DNA of 64,000 nucleotides from Agapanthus africanus (taxonomy: Eukaryota; Streptophyta; Magnoliopsida; Asparagales; Amaryllidaceae). The notes under the pieces are model-generated. The model was given only the letters and a program-made list of their open reading frames with translations, did no database searches and was not told the origin of the DNA. The position numbers and the translations under genes were made by a program. Each line of letters starts with the position of its first letter. The stretch's first letter is position 1. Shown in pieces: positions 45,665 to 56,819 of the stretch. The stretch lies in assembly GCA_030015575.1 (NCBI GenBank), contig CM057338.1, positions 310,313,827-310,377,826 on the forward strand, in the 5' to 3' direction.

Positions 45665-46866
45665 GCCGGAGACTGCAGGAGAGCCGCTCTACTCCTCGGG
45701 GGTCGCCCGCCATTGCTCATAGAAATCATTATTCAGCTCATCCTATGATATCGGACCTTTGCCTGCATGTTTTTCATAAGGCCCCGGTAAAAAGCATGAA
45801 AATCGAGCGCTCGATCAAAGTGATCATGAACGAATACGGGCTAAAAGTCATAATCCGAATGTAAATACAAGAAATTAATGCCTTTAAATTATAAGTGTCA
45901 AATGATAGTAACTTTATTTGAACAATCAAATTAAAATATATAATAAAACCTGATCCTGCTCCCAGAACAGAGCAAAAGAGCGGGTGTACTACTCACCCCA
46001 GTCAACCTACAGAGAATACTTCTTCTGGATGCGGCTCTCATCCCCCGTATATCGGCCGAACCTCTCAGCATTATCGCTAAAATAGCGATGATTGGAGGTA
46101 AAAAAGAGGGGGAATGGTCCCTGACCCCTAACTGTATCGGGTCTAAGCCTGTGAGACTGATTGGACCCTCGAGTCCCCTTCTCAGGCAGTGGCTGTCCTG
46201 CATCTTAAAAATATATAGTTATACAAGCAATATCAGGATAAAAAAATATTTAGAATGCGAGAATTAATGAAAAGTGAATAGCAATATATTCCTGCGGCGA
46301 TATCACCACGAACCTGAGCCCGGGCAGCCACACGAGCGAGTTGATAGTTCCTCCGGTGAGGAATAGCCAGTGACCTGGACATGGATGCATCCTCTCTAAC
46401 AAGATAATAAAAAATAATGATATAAGTTTCTTTTGAATAAAATAATACATAATCAATTTGACGTATTAAAATAATACTAACATGCCGACTGTGTGGAGGG
46501 CATGGATTGTGCGAGAGCTTCCTGTGCCTTGGATGTGGCGGCACCACCTACAAATAAAGAGTAAAAAATGACTATATAAATAACTTAAAAATGAATATGC
46601 TTGTATATCTATGATATAACATTCAAAATGAATTAATATGAGTGCAATATACCTGTAGGTGTGGCAAAGTCCATAAGGAATGACTCGTCTGGGGAAGGTA
46701 TAGATGGTGTGGCTGCATCCACACATCCGGGGAGATCTAGAGGGGGTAAGGATGGGGGTGCAATGAAACCCCTCTGCTGTAGGATCTGCTGCTTACGTAG
46801 ATCCCCGGGTGTCAGAATCCTTCGGCCAGTGCCCCTGGTGCCACTCGCTGCTCCTGATGTCTCCAT
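45665..46866 (-). pseudogene. E3 second reading frame, N-terminal exons
   Basis: Start ATG complementary to 46864-46866 (METSGAASGTRGTGRR). The first exon runs to about 46655 and matches E2 63538-63712 (DFATP at the end of both). Later exons are short: about 46496-46552 encodes GGAATSKAQEALAQS, and others at 46300-46390 and 45931-46203 have Arg-rich sequence with stops. The gene continues at 8951 leftward after the copia insertion. An accessory CACTA protein by position. Confidence 0.55.
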
Positions 46867-46919
46867 CACCCCTAAATAGAAGTACAATCATTACATATGT
46901 ATACAATACAAGTATAGAT

Positions 46920-49900
46920 TGTAGAAAATGTGAAGTCATAATATAACATTAATGATAAATTTTTTCGTTTCATAGACGTATTAGACACATTAGGAATATC
47001 TACTTGGATCTCATCATCAATATCATTCGTAACCCACGTAACTTCACGCTCAGCCGAAGAAAACCCGTTTACGGAGACAGATGATCGGAGAACTCTAAGG
47101 CATCTCTCTTCTTCTTCCTCTTCGCTGTTGTCCATACGATCCTCGAATTCTGGGATATCATAAACATCTCTGGGTTTCCATCGGCATACGACACTCCATC
47201 ACGGATGCTTCAAGTACTCTGAGTAGTACACTTGAAATGCTTGTTGCGGAATGATAAATGGATCATCCTGACAGAAAAATCGACGTGTATTTACAGTAGT
47301 CAATTCACATTCATCTTTCCAAGTCCTGAGTTTGTCTCTCCATCTATTCGTATCAGTTCTCATATCGTACCAAATACACTGAAATATATAAAACAGATCT
47401 AATCATCAAGGATATTGGATACCAAGTATGCAATCTAAATAACCATAATAAATCACACCATTTGATTCTACGGTCGCAATCCCGCTATTCTGGGTGGTTC
47501 GAGATTTTTCTATGTTCTTAACTTCAAATTTGCAGCCAAGGACACCGAGTCCTTTATAGTATGCAACCTCCATGCTAGGAAACTGAGCTAGACATCTTGA
47601 ACCTCTTTCTAATGATGCAAACATGTTCGGATCTTTGAGCTACCCAAAACAAATTATGTGTCAAATACATAACGATAACCATTTAGATTAAGACTATTTG
47701 CAAAAACATAATATTTGAACAAGTTACATGATCTGCAAAACTAGTCCCAGAAATTGTCATGATGATATATTTCTAACAGATCATCATTCCAATCAGGATG
47801 CGCCATACGTACTTCATTGTTATGAATTATGTTATCAACATTAAATTTTTACGTCAGCATTATATTATTTCATATATATGTATATATAAAGAACATTTAA
47901 TGCAAAACAGAGTTACTCTCTAATTTCATCCAGACATCCACTATTTAGAAGGATAAATTAATATATCTTGTTGATAAACATAGGTTCTACTCTTTTGTAA
48001 TCAGTTTTACCATACAGTCCATCCTGAATTCTTTGAGTCCTATTAAGCCCCGTCTCAATATTTTCATCCAGATAGCAAGAACAAAATATGGTTATTTCAT
48101 CTAGGAGATAATCATGCATGATAGAACCCTTTGGTCGATTTCTATTGCATATATAATGTTTTAGAGTGTAAAGATACCTAAAGAAATATACATTAAATAA
48201 ATAAATACAAGCATATAAGATAGAAAAAAATTTAAAATATGCATGAACCGAAAAATTAAAGGTACCTTTCGACGGGATACATCCATCGATATAGCACCGG
48301 CCCGGCAAGCTTAGCGTCGGTTGTAAGATGAACCGTTAGGAGTATAATGATATCGAAGAACGATCGAGGAAAAGTCCGCTCAAAATTGCACAGTATCAAG
48401 GGAATCGCATTTTCTAGTTTCTCCAGCGCCACAACTTCGATATTTTTAGCACACAATACCCTAAAGAAGAAGCAAAAATCATTGATTACCAGACCAACCG
48501 ATTCTTGAAGCGAAGTTCAGAGGGATAATAGGAGAAGGTGCTCCATAATAATATGGTGATCATGACTTTTCAACCCATCGATTTTGCCTTTTACAATTTT
48601 TATTTTCTTACTAAATGATCCTGAGAAACCTGTGGGAGCTCACAAATCGTGTAACACCTGCAGAAACCTTTTCTTCTCCGGTTGGGACATATGATACGTG
48701 GCATTGGGAAGTAAAATCTTGTTTACTTTACCCGCTATCGATTTATAATGCAAATCACTTCTAATTTTCCAGTCTAGAAGATCCATACGAGCACGGAGGT
48801 TGTTTTTCGATTTTCCATCTTTACAAAGAAGCAAATTATGTACGTGCTCGGAAACTCCCTTCTCGATGTGCATGATGTCCAGATAATGATGCACTAAATT
48901 GGTTGACCAGTAAGGTAGCTCAGAGAAATACTTAAGTTGTTCCAGTAGGAAGGAGTGTCCTGCTTCTCGGATCTATCCCAAAGGTCATGTTATCGTAACC
49001 ATCCCACAAACAATCACGTCCCCTCCATACAATGGGGATGGAGGCCTAAGAAGCTCCTGATGAGCATCGAAGTAAACACCGTCAAACCTGTATGGATGGT
49101 CTAGTGGCAGCGCCGATGACCGCAATAACAAATCTTTTTGCTATGATTCAACCAAATCGATGATGTATCCTGGTGGCAGTAAGGGCATGCTTTGTAACCA
49201 TGTACAGACCAACCAGATAACATTCCATACGTAGGAAAGTTAATAATTATCCACATTAAACCCATGCGTATCGTGAAAGTTGTATCGGTGTTTGCATCGT
49301 AAGTCTCCACACCATCAACGAATACGGATTTTATCTCATTGATCAGAAGTCGGAAGTAGACGTCGATATTATTTCCTGGTGATTTCGGACCGTCAATAAG
49401 AAGAGGCATCATAAAGTAAGACTGATCCATAGCCAACCATGGCGAAATATTATAAACTATCATTACAACTGGCCATATACTGTGGCCTCCACCCATATAG
49501 TTGGATGGGTAGAAACCATCACTAGCCAGTCCGAGCCTGACATTGCGAGAATCACTACTGAATGTTGTGTGTCTCCTATCGAAATCCTTCCATACCGGCG
49601 AATATCTTGGATGACTCATTCTTTCGTCTTCGCTTGGAGCAGCACGGTGATTCCAAATCATTACCTCCGCAGTCTTCTTACACCTGAATAGCCTCTGCAG
49701 CCTCTGTGTTATGGGAATGTATCTTACTACCTTGACGGGTATATCTGGCTTCATATCAAATACTTTCGGTCGATACCTGTCCTCTCCGCAGATGGGACAC
49801 TCTTTCAAATCTGAGTTCTCTTTCTAATACAGCACGCAATCTTTGGGACATACATGAATCTTCTTACAGTTCAGACCCAAATCAGACATCAACTTCTGGG

Positions 49901-50520
49901 CTTCGTACCTGCTCTCGGGCACGTTATTTTCGGGGGCATAAAATCTTTCAGGAACATGAGAAGTATCTTGAATGACATGTTGCTCTATCTATTTAGGCAC
50001 TTAATTTGGAAAAGTTGGACAAACCATGATAGTATGGAATACTTTGCATTCTCATAAATTGGTCTCTTGGTATCATTCATGTACTTCTCATAGTTATCCG
50101 CACGCTATCTTTGACCGGAAGAAATGTCTTCTTCGGTGGGATAACTATCACCGAGAGCAGCGTCGATCATATCCTCCATTTGCTCTCCTAAAAAGAAGTT
50201 TTCTTCTTCTTTCACCGCATTACTATCTTCTTCTTCTACCTCCGTCGCATTACCGGCTTCTTCTTCTCCCTCCCCGTGATATAGCCAGGTTGTATATAAT
50301 CTGGTAAAACCATGCTTAAAGATGTGAAGCTCTAAGATTTCTATCTTCTGCTAGTACTTATTCCTACACTTGTCGGACAAAAGAACTTCCCAAACGCGAC
50401 CTTATTATGTTTGCGTGCAAATTCGATGAAGGAAGCAAATCCATCGATAAACCTAGGGTTCATGCATTATAGCCAATCTACGTACATCCAGTCCTTAACT
50501 CTGATGTACTCATGGTCCAT
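46920..50520 (-). pseudogene. E3 TNP2-type transposase, heavily decayed
   Basis: Start MDHEYIRVKDWMYVDW at 50520, stop after 17 codons. Remnants in order: acidic Glu-rich linker (about 50160-50290), TNP2 core open at 49101-49808 (CPICGEDRYRPK, LASDGFYPSNYMGGGHS, MWIIINFPTYGMLSGW, HGYKACPYCHQ), DUF4218 (48256-48894, frame changes), the exon KGSIMHDYLLDEITIFCSCYLDENIETGLNR (about 47960-48180) and DUF4216 (47624-46925, with EVAYYKGLGVLGCKFEVKNIE, YYSEYLKHP, VVCRWKPRDVYDIPEFED). The same layout as E1 and E2, inactive. Confidence 0.87.
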
Positions 50521-50734
50521 GTTAGACTGTATAACATATAAATTGTAAGTTTCACAAATTGAAGAAAATAGTGAATTTTTGGAAGTTGGTTTTTGATGGT
50601 GACTTGAGAAATTTAAGAACGGGATAGTTATTAACAGAGAAAAGAATGGAAAGTGCAACTTTGTCGTTGATTTCAATTTATGGTTTCGTAGGGTTGTTAT
50701 TGTATATGTGCTTTGTGTGTGTGTGTGTTGTGTG

Positions 50735-51300
50735 TATGTATTGTATGTGTGTATTTCGACTGTCGGGGGTAAGGCTTCTATCCTATTAAGAATGTATAGA
50801 GCGGACACCCATTCGCTTCTGCTTTCATCCATTTCGAGAAAATTTCGACAGTACCTCCCTGCTGTTCTCCGAGTGCACTATAATAGAACATATAATCATT
50901 TCAATACTGTAAAACAATATTGAAATGAACATCTAATCTATCTTTGTACACGGAGAACCAGCGGAAAAGTACCGACGAAATAACTCGAAACAAATGAAAA
51001 CACAAGTGAATGCAGGTGTTTGCTTTATACATTCCTAACTTGTCCACACTGGAAAAATCTATCTGTTATCATACGATTGAATCTTCTCATCACATAGACT
51101 ACACGACGGTTGTTGGCACCAAACGATATCGTCCGATATTTAACAATTTTCGTGTAGTTTTATGTCACGACGAATATCGAACGTATGTTAACCGATAGAC
51201 GGGGACTAAGACGCGCTTTGATTTTCACATATGATCATCGATGATAATATGAAAAATTCATATTATCATCGAGTATCATATATAGACTTAGTGTAAGATT
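50735..51300. repeat. Single copy of the CACTA 600-bp repeat unit in E3
   Basis: From CGACTGTCGGGGGTAAGG to GAGTATCATATATAG, aligned with one unit of the E1 and E2 arrays. It contains the ORF at 51010-51198 and the inverted repeat near 51225-51285. E3 has one unit where E1 and E2 have three, so the array expanded after the lineages split or shrank here. Confidence 0.85.
51010..51198 (+). CDS. 62-codon repeat-unit ORF, E3 copy
   Basis: Begins MQVFALYIPNLS and ends HDEYRTYVNR with the same start, stop and length as the E1 and E2 copies. It remains open although the E3 transposase has many stops. Antisense to the transposase. No recognised domain. Confidence 0.3.
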   Translation: MQVFALYIPNLSTLEKSICYHTIESSHHIDYTTVVGTKRYRPIFNNFRVVLCHDEYRTYVNR

Positions 51301-51650
51301 TAACTTTAATTGGTTTTACGTTTACGTTTCAATTTCAAGGTTTTGAAGATTTTAGTTTTGGGTAAAGATTTTTAAAGTTTAGGATTTTCTTAATCAAGTT
51401 TAATATTTTGGATTTACGTTTAGTGTTACGTTTGGTTTTTAAACAATTCATAGGAGTTTTCAATAAATTCGCAAATAACAACACCCCTCACCCATAAACC
51501 CGGAAAAATGAAGGAATGAAATAGGAGATAAAGATTTTTAGGTTGGGATTAGGGTGGGATTTGACAAGATTTTAATGTAGAAGGGAATGATGATGAATTA
51601 AGGTTCGGCCTTGTTTGATCCGTGAGATCATCATCATTTTCTCTCTTTCT
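51301..51650. other. E3 first-intron sequence without genes
   Basis: T-rich on the plus strand with repeats of GGTTTTA, TTTAGG and TTACGTTT. No gene or regulatory site seen. Confidence 0.5.
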
Positions 51651-52140
51651 CTAACAACAACAGCAGCAACTTCTCCTTCTTCCCCACCGTCTCCCATTTC
51701 CCTACCGCCCACCACGCCGAAGTCCACCGCGTACCCTCTCCCCACTCCCCCACCTTTAACTCCACCCCCATCACCTCCCCATTCCTCCCATCACCTCCCC
51801 TTTCCCTACACTCAGGCCGAGTCTAGCCCTTCCCCTATCACCTCCCCCTCCCCCATCCTCACCCTCAGCTCCAACAACAAAAAAATAACAATATCGAATT
51901 CTCCCCCTTCCCTATCGTCTCCTCCCTCCATATTGCCCGCCCCGCCGAATTCCCCCAACCTTAACTCCACCATCCCCATCGCCTCCCTCCTCTCATCACC
52001 TCTCTCCCTCCCCACACTCGGGTCCACCCTTCCCCCATCACCTCCCCCTCCCCAACCCTCGGTTCCAATACTTCCTTCTCCCCATCGCCTCCCCTTACCC
52101 CACCTTCAACCACACATCCTCTATCCGGATCCATCCCCAA
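51650..52140 (-). repeat. E3 G-rich (C-rich on plus) intron tract
   Basis: Plus strand is CT/CCC-rich (CTCCCC, CACCTCCCC, CCCTTCCCC), so the element sense strand is G-rich like the tracts in E1 and E2, but without GGGTTAGGG units. The 184-codon Pro/Ser frame across it is a composition artefact. Confidence 0.65.
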
Positions 52141-52185
52141 AATTAAGCAATAAATTACAAATTTTATAATATTTAAAAAAATTAC

Positions 52186-52470
52186 CTGAATCGGCGACGA
52201 AGAGCGGCGATGAACGGAGACGACGAGGGCAACGAACGGCAACAAGTGGCGATGAACGATGACGACAAGCGAGCGAGAGCAGCGACGGCAAATGACGAAG
52301 GTGAAGTAGCTGGAGGTGACGGCGGCGATGAAGTAACAGGAAGCGACACTGGCGAACGGTGATGGAGGCGGCACTGGCGAACGATGGAGGTGACGACGAT
52401 GATGGAGGTGGCACTGGCGAACGATGGAGGCGGCGTGGAGGCGATGACAACGAATGATCGATGGAGGAGG
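52186..52470 (-). other. E3 probable noncoding first exon
   Basis: Simple GGCGACGA/CGTCGCC-type sequence ends on the minus strand in GATTCAG/GTAATT, a splice donor at 52184-52185. E2 has GTTCAG/GTGAGT at the matching place. Interrupted upstream by solo LTR D. Confidence 0.5.
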
Positions 52471-52575
52471 TGTAACAACCCTAAACTTTCTGGAAAATTT
52501 TTTTCAAAAATACAGAAAGGGGTACTTGAGCCTGAGCACAAGTTATAAGTTTGATTTGCTTTTGAACAATAATAA

Positions 52576-52648
52576 AACACCTGTAGCTCATTGGTAAGAC
52601 CTTGCACTGCTAAACCAAAGCAACAGAGTTCAAATCCCATCAGCCACA
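52576..52648 (+). other. tRNA-like module in LTR (solo D copy)
   Basis: CTGTAGCTCATTGGTAAG (A-box) and CAGAGTTCAAATCCC (B-box), then ATCAGCCAC, at the same offset as in A, B and C. Confidence 0.6.
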
Positions 52649-53854
52649 CATTCTTTTTATTTAAAACACTTTTAATCTTTTAGAAGACCAAAGATATACA
52701 CGTGTACAATCCGTAAAACCAAGATTCACAGCCTAAACAAATATGTCCACGAGGCTAGACCAAGCGTAAGGGATACGTGGCACCAAGATAAGCCCCAACT
52801 CGCCCGACTCGGGCCGGCGAAACCTTCGACTCGGGCGGCGCCGCCGGTTTAACTTGGTCCAAGCCCAAATTTTTTTAAACCCTTGCGACTCTTGAACTCC
52901 CCCCATAACCCCTGTATTATTTGTTTTTACTGCACATTTACAGAGCACATTAAAACACACATTTAACCCATTTTAATACAAATTTTTAATATACCCTTTC
53001 ACTACGCTAAAACCCTAATTTTTGCTGTTAATACCACCCTAAAATCACCCCTCCTCACTCCCAAATCCCTGCCCAAACTCTCAAGAAAATTCCTAAGTCT
53101 TTTTTGTGCAAGTGGAGTTAGCAAAAGGGCGAAGCTCCGACAAACTTCCGACGGCAATCCGAGAAGTTTCCGACGACGAAACGATGCACCGGCAAAACCC
53201 ACCTCTTCCTTTTTCTCTCGTATGGCCAATCATCCAGTAAGTCCCTATTTCTTCTTCCTTTCTCTATTTTAAAAACATTCAAAACTAAAACCCGACGGAA
53301 GCGGAGTTAATCCGACTTCCGATTCGGTTTTTCCTTAAAAAGCTCTATTTTACTTAAACACAATAATACCAAACTCTTATGTCATGACCATTAAACATTA
53401 ACGAAGATAATAGAACAAGTTTGGCATCAAAATAATAACCGTAAAAAGTTTTATTCTACTTTTACATTAAAATACCTACATGTTTCATTTCAACATGCTT
53501 AAACCTTTTAAACCGTATTACCTTAGAAAACTCACGAGGTAATGACCTACCTCCTCACAACACACATATCGAATATAGCACGATGGAATTTGGGAATATA
53601 AATTTCGGAAAATGCGACTTTACATATAACTATCTTCAACTTATAAAACCTTTTTCTATAAGAAGTGTATTTAATAAATCTTTGCAATTGCGCCTCTACA
53701 ACCCATTTTAGGGAACCTGTTCGGTATGATGCGGATTATCGCACATCCTCGGGTCTAGTAGAGTGGAATGCAGACCTCCGTAAGAAGCATACGATCTCGA
53801 AAGATTTAAAATACAATTTTCTTTAGAAAATGTGATTTCTATTATAAATAAAAC

Positions 53855-53887
<33 letters not shown>

Positions 53888-54957
53888 GTAATTAATATCA
53901 AAATATCTGTTTTTTATATTTATGATATTCCACATTTCCAGAATTCAAGAAAAATATCTCATTTACAAGAAAATACCATACAATTACAATATTACAAATA
54001 AATACCATATATTATGAAATTAGGTTTATATCACTAGAAATGTTACATTGATAAAATATACATCAATGAAAACTATAAAGACGATAATAAAATACTTGAG
54101 GTGTATTTTGAAAATTATACAAAATTATTTTCACATAAAACCCCTCAAGTTATAATAAATTACAATAAGGACCTTAGTAAACATAGGTTTAAGCGGGACC
54201 AGTCTCTTGAGCCTCACGGAATTGGAGATATGGGTGCTTGCCTATTTAAGGTAAACAACTTAACAAACGGTGTTATCGACACGGTAATTGTCTTTGAAAA
54301 AGACAAATCGCGCCGTTCATGTGCAACAGTTACCGATAGCACCAAAACATAATTCAGGACTTCAATTTCTTTTCTAATTGTCCGAATCAGACTGAGTCTC
54401 AATATAATCAATCTGACTTGAATATGATTCAAGTATAAACTAAAATTCAACATGAATCCATATATTCAAACTGTTCAATCTATATATTTATATTGACTGA
54501 CCGGAACCATGGATATATTCCATTTACATGTTCATCCATTATATCCGTTCCTTTACTGATATCATGATTCCGGCAAGTCATCCATCTATATAAATCAAGA
54601 CAATACAATACAAACAATACAATCAAGATATCGCGGGGTTTATAAGGGTAGACTGGTACGGAAGGTGTTAGAAGTAGCACGAGACTGTAACCATAATACA
54701 CCTAATCTGAATTCAATTGCCGTTGTACCGTGGCTGAACGGTTCCTTGTGCTCCGTATACCTTAGTCTCTGGAATAGTGGGACTCCTCTCGTATACGCTG
54801 GCATTCTTCTGTACCAAGCTACAAACAACTACATTAACATAACAAACAACATTATAATAGTTGTACTCTCTCTTTCTCTCTATTCTACTTCTCTCTCCTC
54901 TTTGGGACTTACCGAGCGATTTGTTCGCTGACGACATTATTTTTCTTCTTCTTTAGA

Positions 54958-55041
54958 ATGTCGTCAGATGATTCGGACTCACTGGAGATCAAGCCCACCT
55001 TCGAGGACTTGGATCAGCCAGCCTTCGACCCAGAGCTCTAG
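54958..55041 (+). CDS. LTR short acidic ORF, solo D copy (27 aa)
   Basis: Intact 27-codon frame: MSSDDSDSLEIKP, EDLDQPAFDPEL, TAG. It shows that length and stop are kept in the most distant LTR copy here. Confidence 0.35.
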   Translation: MSSDDSDSLEIKPTFEDLDQPAFDPEL

Positions 55042-55212
55042 TTACTTGTACATTTCATTTCAGTATTTTTTTCATTTCTGTTATGCTACTGTTTAGGCAT
55101 TGCTTTTCATTTCATGTATTTACCTTTCAGATGTATTGTAAAAAGAATGTTGATAAATACGTAGTGGCCTCGTCGCGTCCTCTGCTCGTATACTGGGAGA
55201 CGGGGCGTGACA

Positions 55213-55438
55213 GGAGGCATAGGGGAATGTTTTGGGGCCGGGGAAGTTTTTGGGGGGGATTTTTTTTGGGCGCGTGGGGGAGGAAGACGATCGATCAATC
55301 AATATTGGGCATGGGGAAAGGATAAGGTATTTATTTCTGATTTTTTTTTAATATCCCATCTCTGCCCCTACGGTGCCCATAGTAGGGAATTTTCTCATGG
55401 CACCGTAGGGACAACTGCAGAAAATAATTATTTTATAA

Positions 55439-55504
<66 letters not shown>

Positions 55505-55575
55505 CTACGGTGGGAACCGTATGGGCAAACTGAAATTGCCCTTACGGATTTTCCCATCCGTAGAGACAACCTATG
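55213..55575 (-). mobile_element. E3 5' terminal region
   Basis: Subterminal motifs of the family: CCCCTACGGTGCC with GGCACCGTAGGG (55362-55410), GCGCCTACGGTGGGAACCGTATGGGC (55501-55526) and CCCTTACGGATTTTCCCATCCGTAG (55537-55562). The CACTA terminus is not visible where it should be (after GACAACCTATGTTGG), so the end is truncated or decayed. Confidence 0.65.
55447..55500. repeat. TA microsatellite
   Basis: About 54 bases of pure TA between two E3 subterminal motifs. Confidence 0.95.
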
Positions 55576-56202
55576 TTGGAAATTGTTATGGAGCATACAA
55601 AAGGTACTCACGCTCCCACAAAGGAAGTCACAAAGAGCAAATGATGAACTTTTGACGTTGACTATGGGTGAGAATAAACATATTTGACTTTGTGATTCAG
55701 AAAGGTTTGACCTGGTTGATAATCTCGATATGAAACCTGTAGTTAATTCAATATATGGGGTGTAAATTATGTAAGATTAGCACTTATTACGGGCCAAGTA
55801 CTTTAAGCTTCCTTTTGGACCCATGATGTAACTGGCCTCCAATAGGAGACCAGGTACAATTCCTACCAGCCAGAGGCTTGTAGGAGACATATTACTCATT
55901 ATGTAAAGGTTTACATTTCTACGTGAGAAAAGATAGCTGGCACCATTGATTTTGTAAAAAGGCTGAGGTGCCGAAAAATTCCAAAAGAATTAGCCCTTTG
56001 AAAACTATCAGAACTCAACAGGTTTCAAAATTATGAGAAACTACCGCAGTTCGTTGTGCTCTGCGAGGACTGCCACCTACATTGTCAAGTGAATGACATG
56101 TGATGCCAAGTCGGTCAATAAATTTCGGAAATACCATTCATATTCTTCTTGTCAATGTAGCGTTGGCTTGAGCAGATGTTGTTCTACAGATGGATGTGAT
56201 AT
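55576..56202. other. Unassigned sequence between E3 and E4
   Basis: Some 620 bp of ordinary composition with only short frames. It has no similarity that I can see to any element in the window and no recognised motif. It may be the only non-element (host or very old) sequence here. Confidence 0.5.
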
Positions 56203-56353
56203 CACTACTATAAAAATGGGATGCCTCTGCGTTTAGGACCGGAGAGGCAAATCACCGACGCTACGAGGGTAACCGTAAGGGCTAAATTAGTAACCGTAGA
56301 GGCTAAAGACGAGAGGGAAAGTGTATACACCCACTGTTGAAATTTTTCCCATA
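56203..56353 (+). mobile_element. CACTA end fragment E4
   Basis: Starts CACTACTATAAAAATGGG with subterminal-like GCCTCTGCG, CCGGAGAGGC, ACCGTAAGGGC and ACCGTAGAGGC. The motif is GAGGC where E1, E2 and E3 have GGGGC, so a different subfamily. E2 begins 151 bases further in, so E2 seems inserted in the end of E4. TAT at 56200-56202 may be a target-site copy. Confidence 0.6.
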
Positions 56354-56371
56354 CACTAGTAAAATAGGGGG
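56354..56371 (+). repeat. E2 terminal inverted repeat
   Basis: CACTAGTAAAATAGGGGG, followed by TTGCCCCTACGG as in E1. Confidence 0.75.
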
Positions 56372-56560
56372 TTGCCCCTACGGATATTGGAATCCGTAAG
56401 GGAAGATTTAACTTGGCCCTACGGATTAATCCGTAGGGCTAAAAGGTTGCCCCTACGGGCCCAGACGTCCAAGAATAAAAATATTAATTCTTAATTTGGT
56501 GTTTGCCCCTACGGAGCCGCAAACAAAGGACCTACGGGTATATCCGTAGGGGCAACTAAA
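56372..56560. repeat. E2 subterminal palindromic repeats
   Basis: Includes a perfect 24-base palindrome at 56416-56439 (arms GCCCTACGGATT and AATCCGTAGGGC), plus CCCCTACGGATATTGGAATCCGTAAGGG (56374-56401) and further motifs near 56446 and 56508-56553. Same motif as in E1 and E3. Confidence 0.85.
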
Positions 56561-56564
56561 TATT

Positions 56565-56748
56565 GATTTAATAAAGGCACAGATCGATCGCCTACGCTCA
56601 CTTTCTTTCTCTCTCTCTCGATCGCGCGCGAAAAAAATCCCCAAATCGCCACGCCGTTCTCCTCGTCGCCACCGTCGTTCTCCTCGTCGATCGCCACCGC
56701 CGTTCTCGTCGCCACCGCCGTTCAGGTCGTCGCCACCGCCGTTCAGGT
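56565..56748 (+). other. E2 probable noncoding first exon
   Basis: CT-rich start (CTCACTTTCTTTCTCTCTCTC near 56605), then GTCGCCACCGCCGTTC repeats, ending GCCGTTCAG/GTGAGT, a near-ideal splice donor at 56748-56749. No coding frame is convincing. The matching acceptor may be TTATTCAG at about 59850, seven bases before the transposase ATG. Confidence 0.55.
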
Positions 56749-56819
56749 GAGTATATCTGGAGGTAAATTAAAGAATTTTTTGATTATTTTGGACTTAGGG
56801 TTCATGGCTGGGTCTGGGA

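Larger units (their letters stand above)
45665..52470 (-). mobile_element. CACTA transposon E3, proximal part (right piece)
   Basis: Minus-strand order: leader exon (52186-52470), G-rich intron start, one 600-bp repeat unit, TNP2 transposase (50520 to about 46925) and the start of the second reading frame (46866 down to 45665), cut by copia. More stops and indels than E1 or E2 show that it is older. The 5' end lies beyond solo LTR D at 55213-55575. Confidence 0.85.
52471..55212 (+). mobile_element. Solo LTR D of the C-type gypsy subfamily
   Basis: 2,742 bp from TGTAACAACCCTAAACTTTC to GGGGCGTGACA, flanked by GGAGG at 52466-52470 and 55213-55217. It matches the C 3' LTR over its length (AGAAAGGGGTACTT near the start). 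A single LTR with a target duplication arises by recombination between the two LTRs. The TATA box is mutated (GTTAATACC near 53028). Confidence 0.93.

Noticed and set aside
45631-45864. Frame across the copia-E3 junction
   Set aside because: It joins LTR end and E3 sequence by chance; the first codons are LTR.
51615-52169. 184-codon Pro/Ser-rich frame on the plus strand
   Set aside because: It is a translation of a CT/CCC-rich tract at the place where E1 and E2 have their G-rich intron tract. No domain, low complexity, and overlapping frames exist on the other strand.
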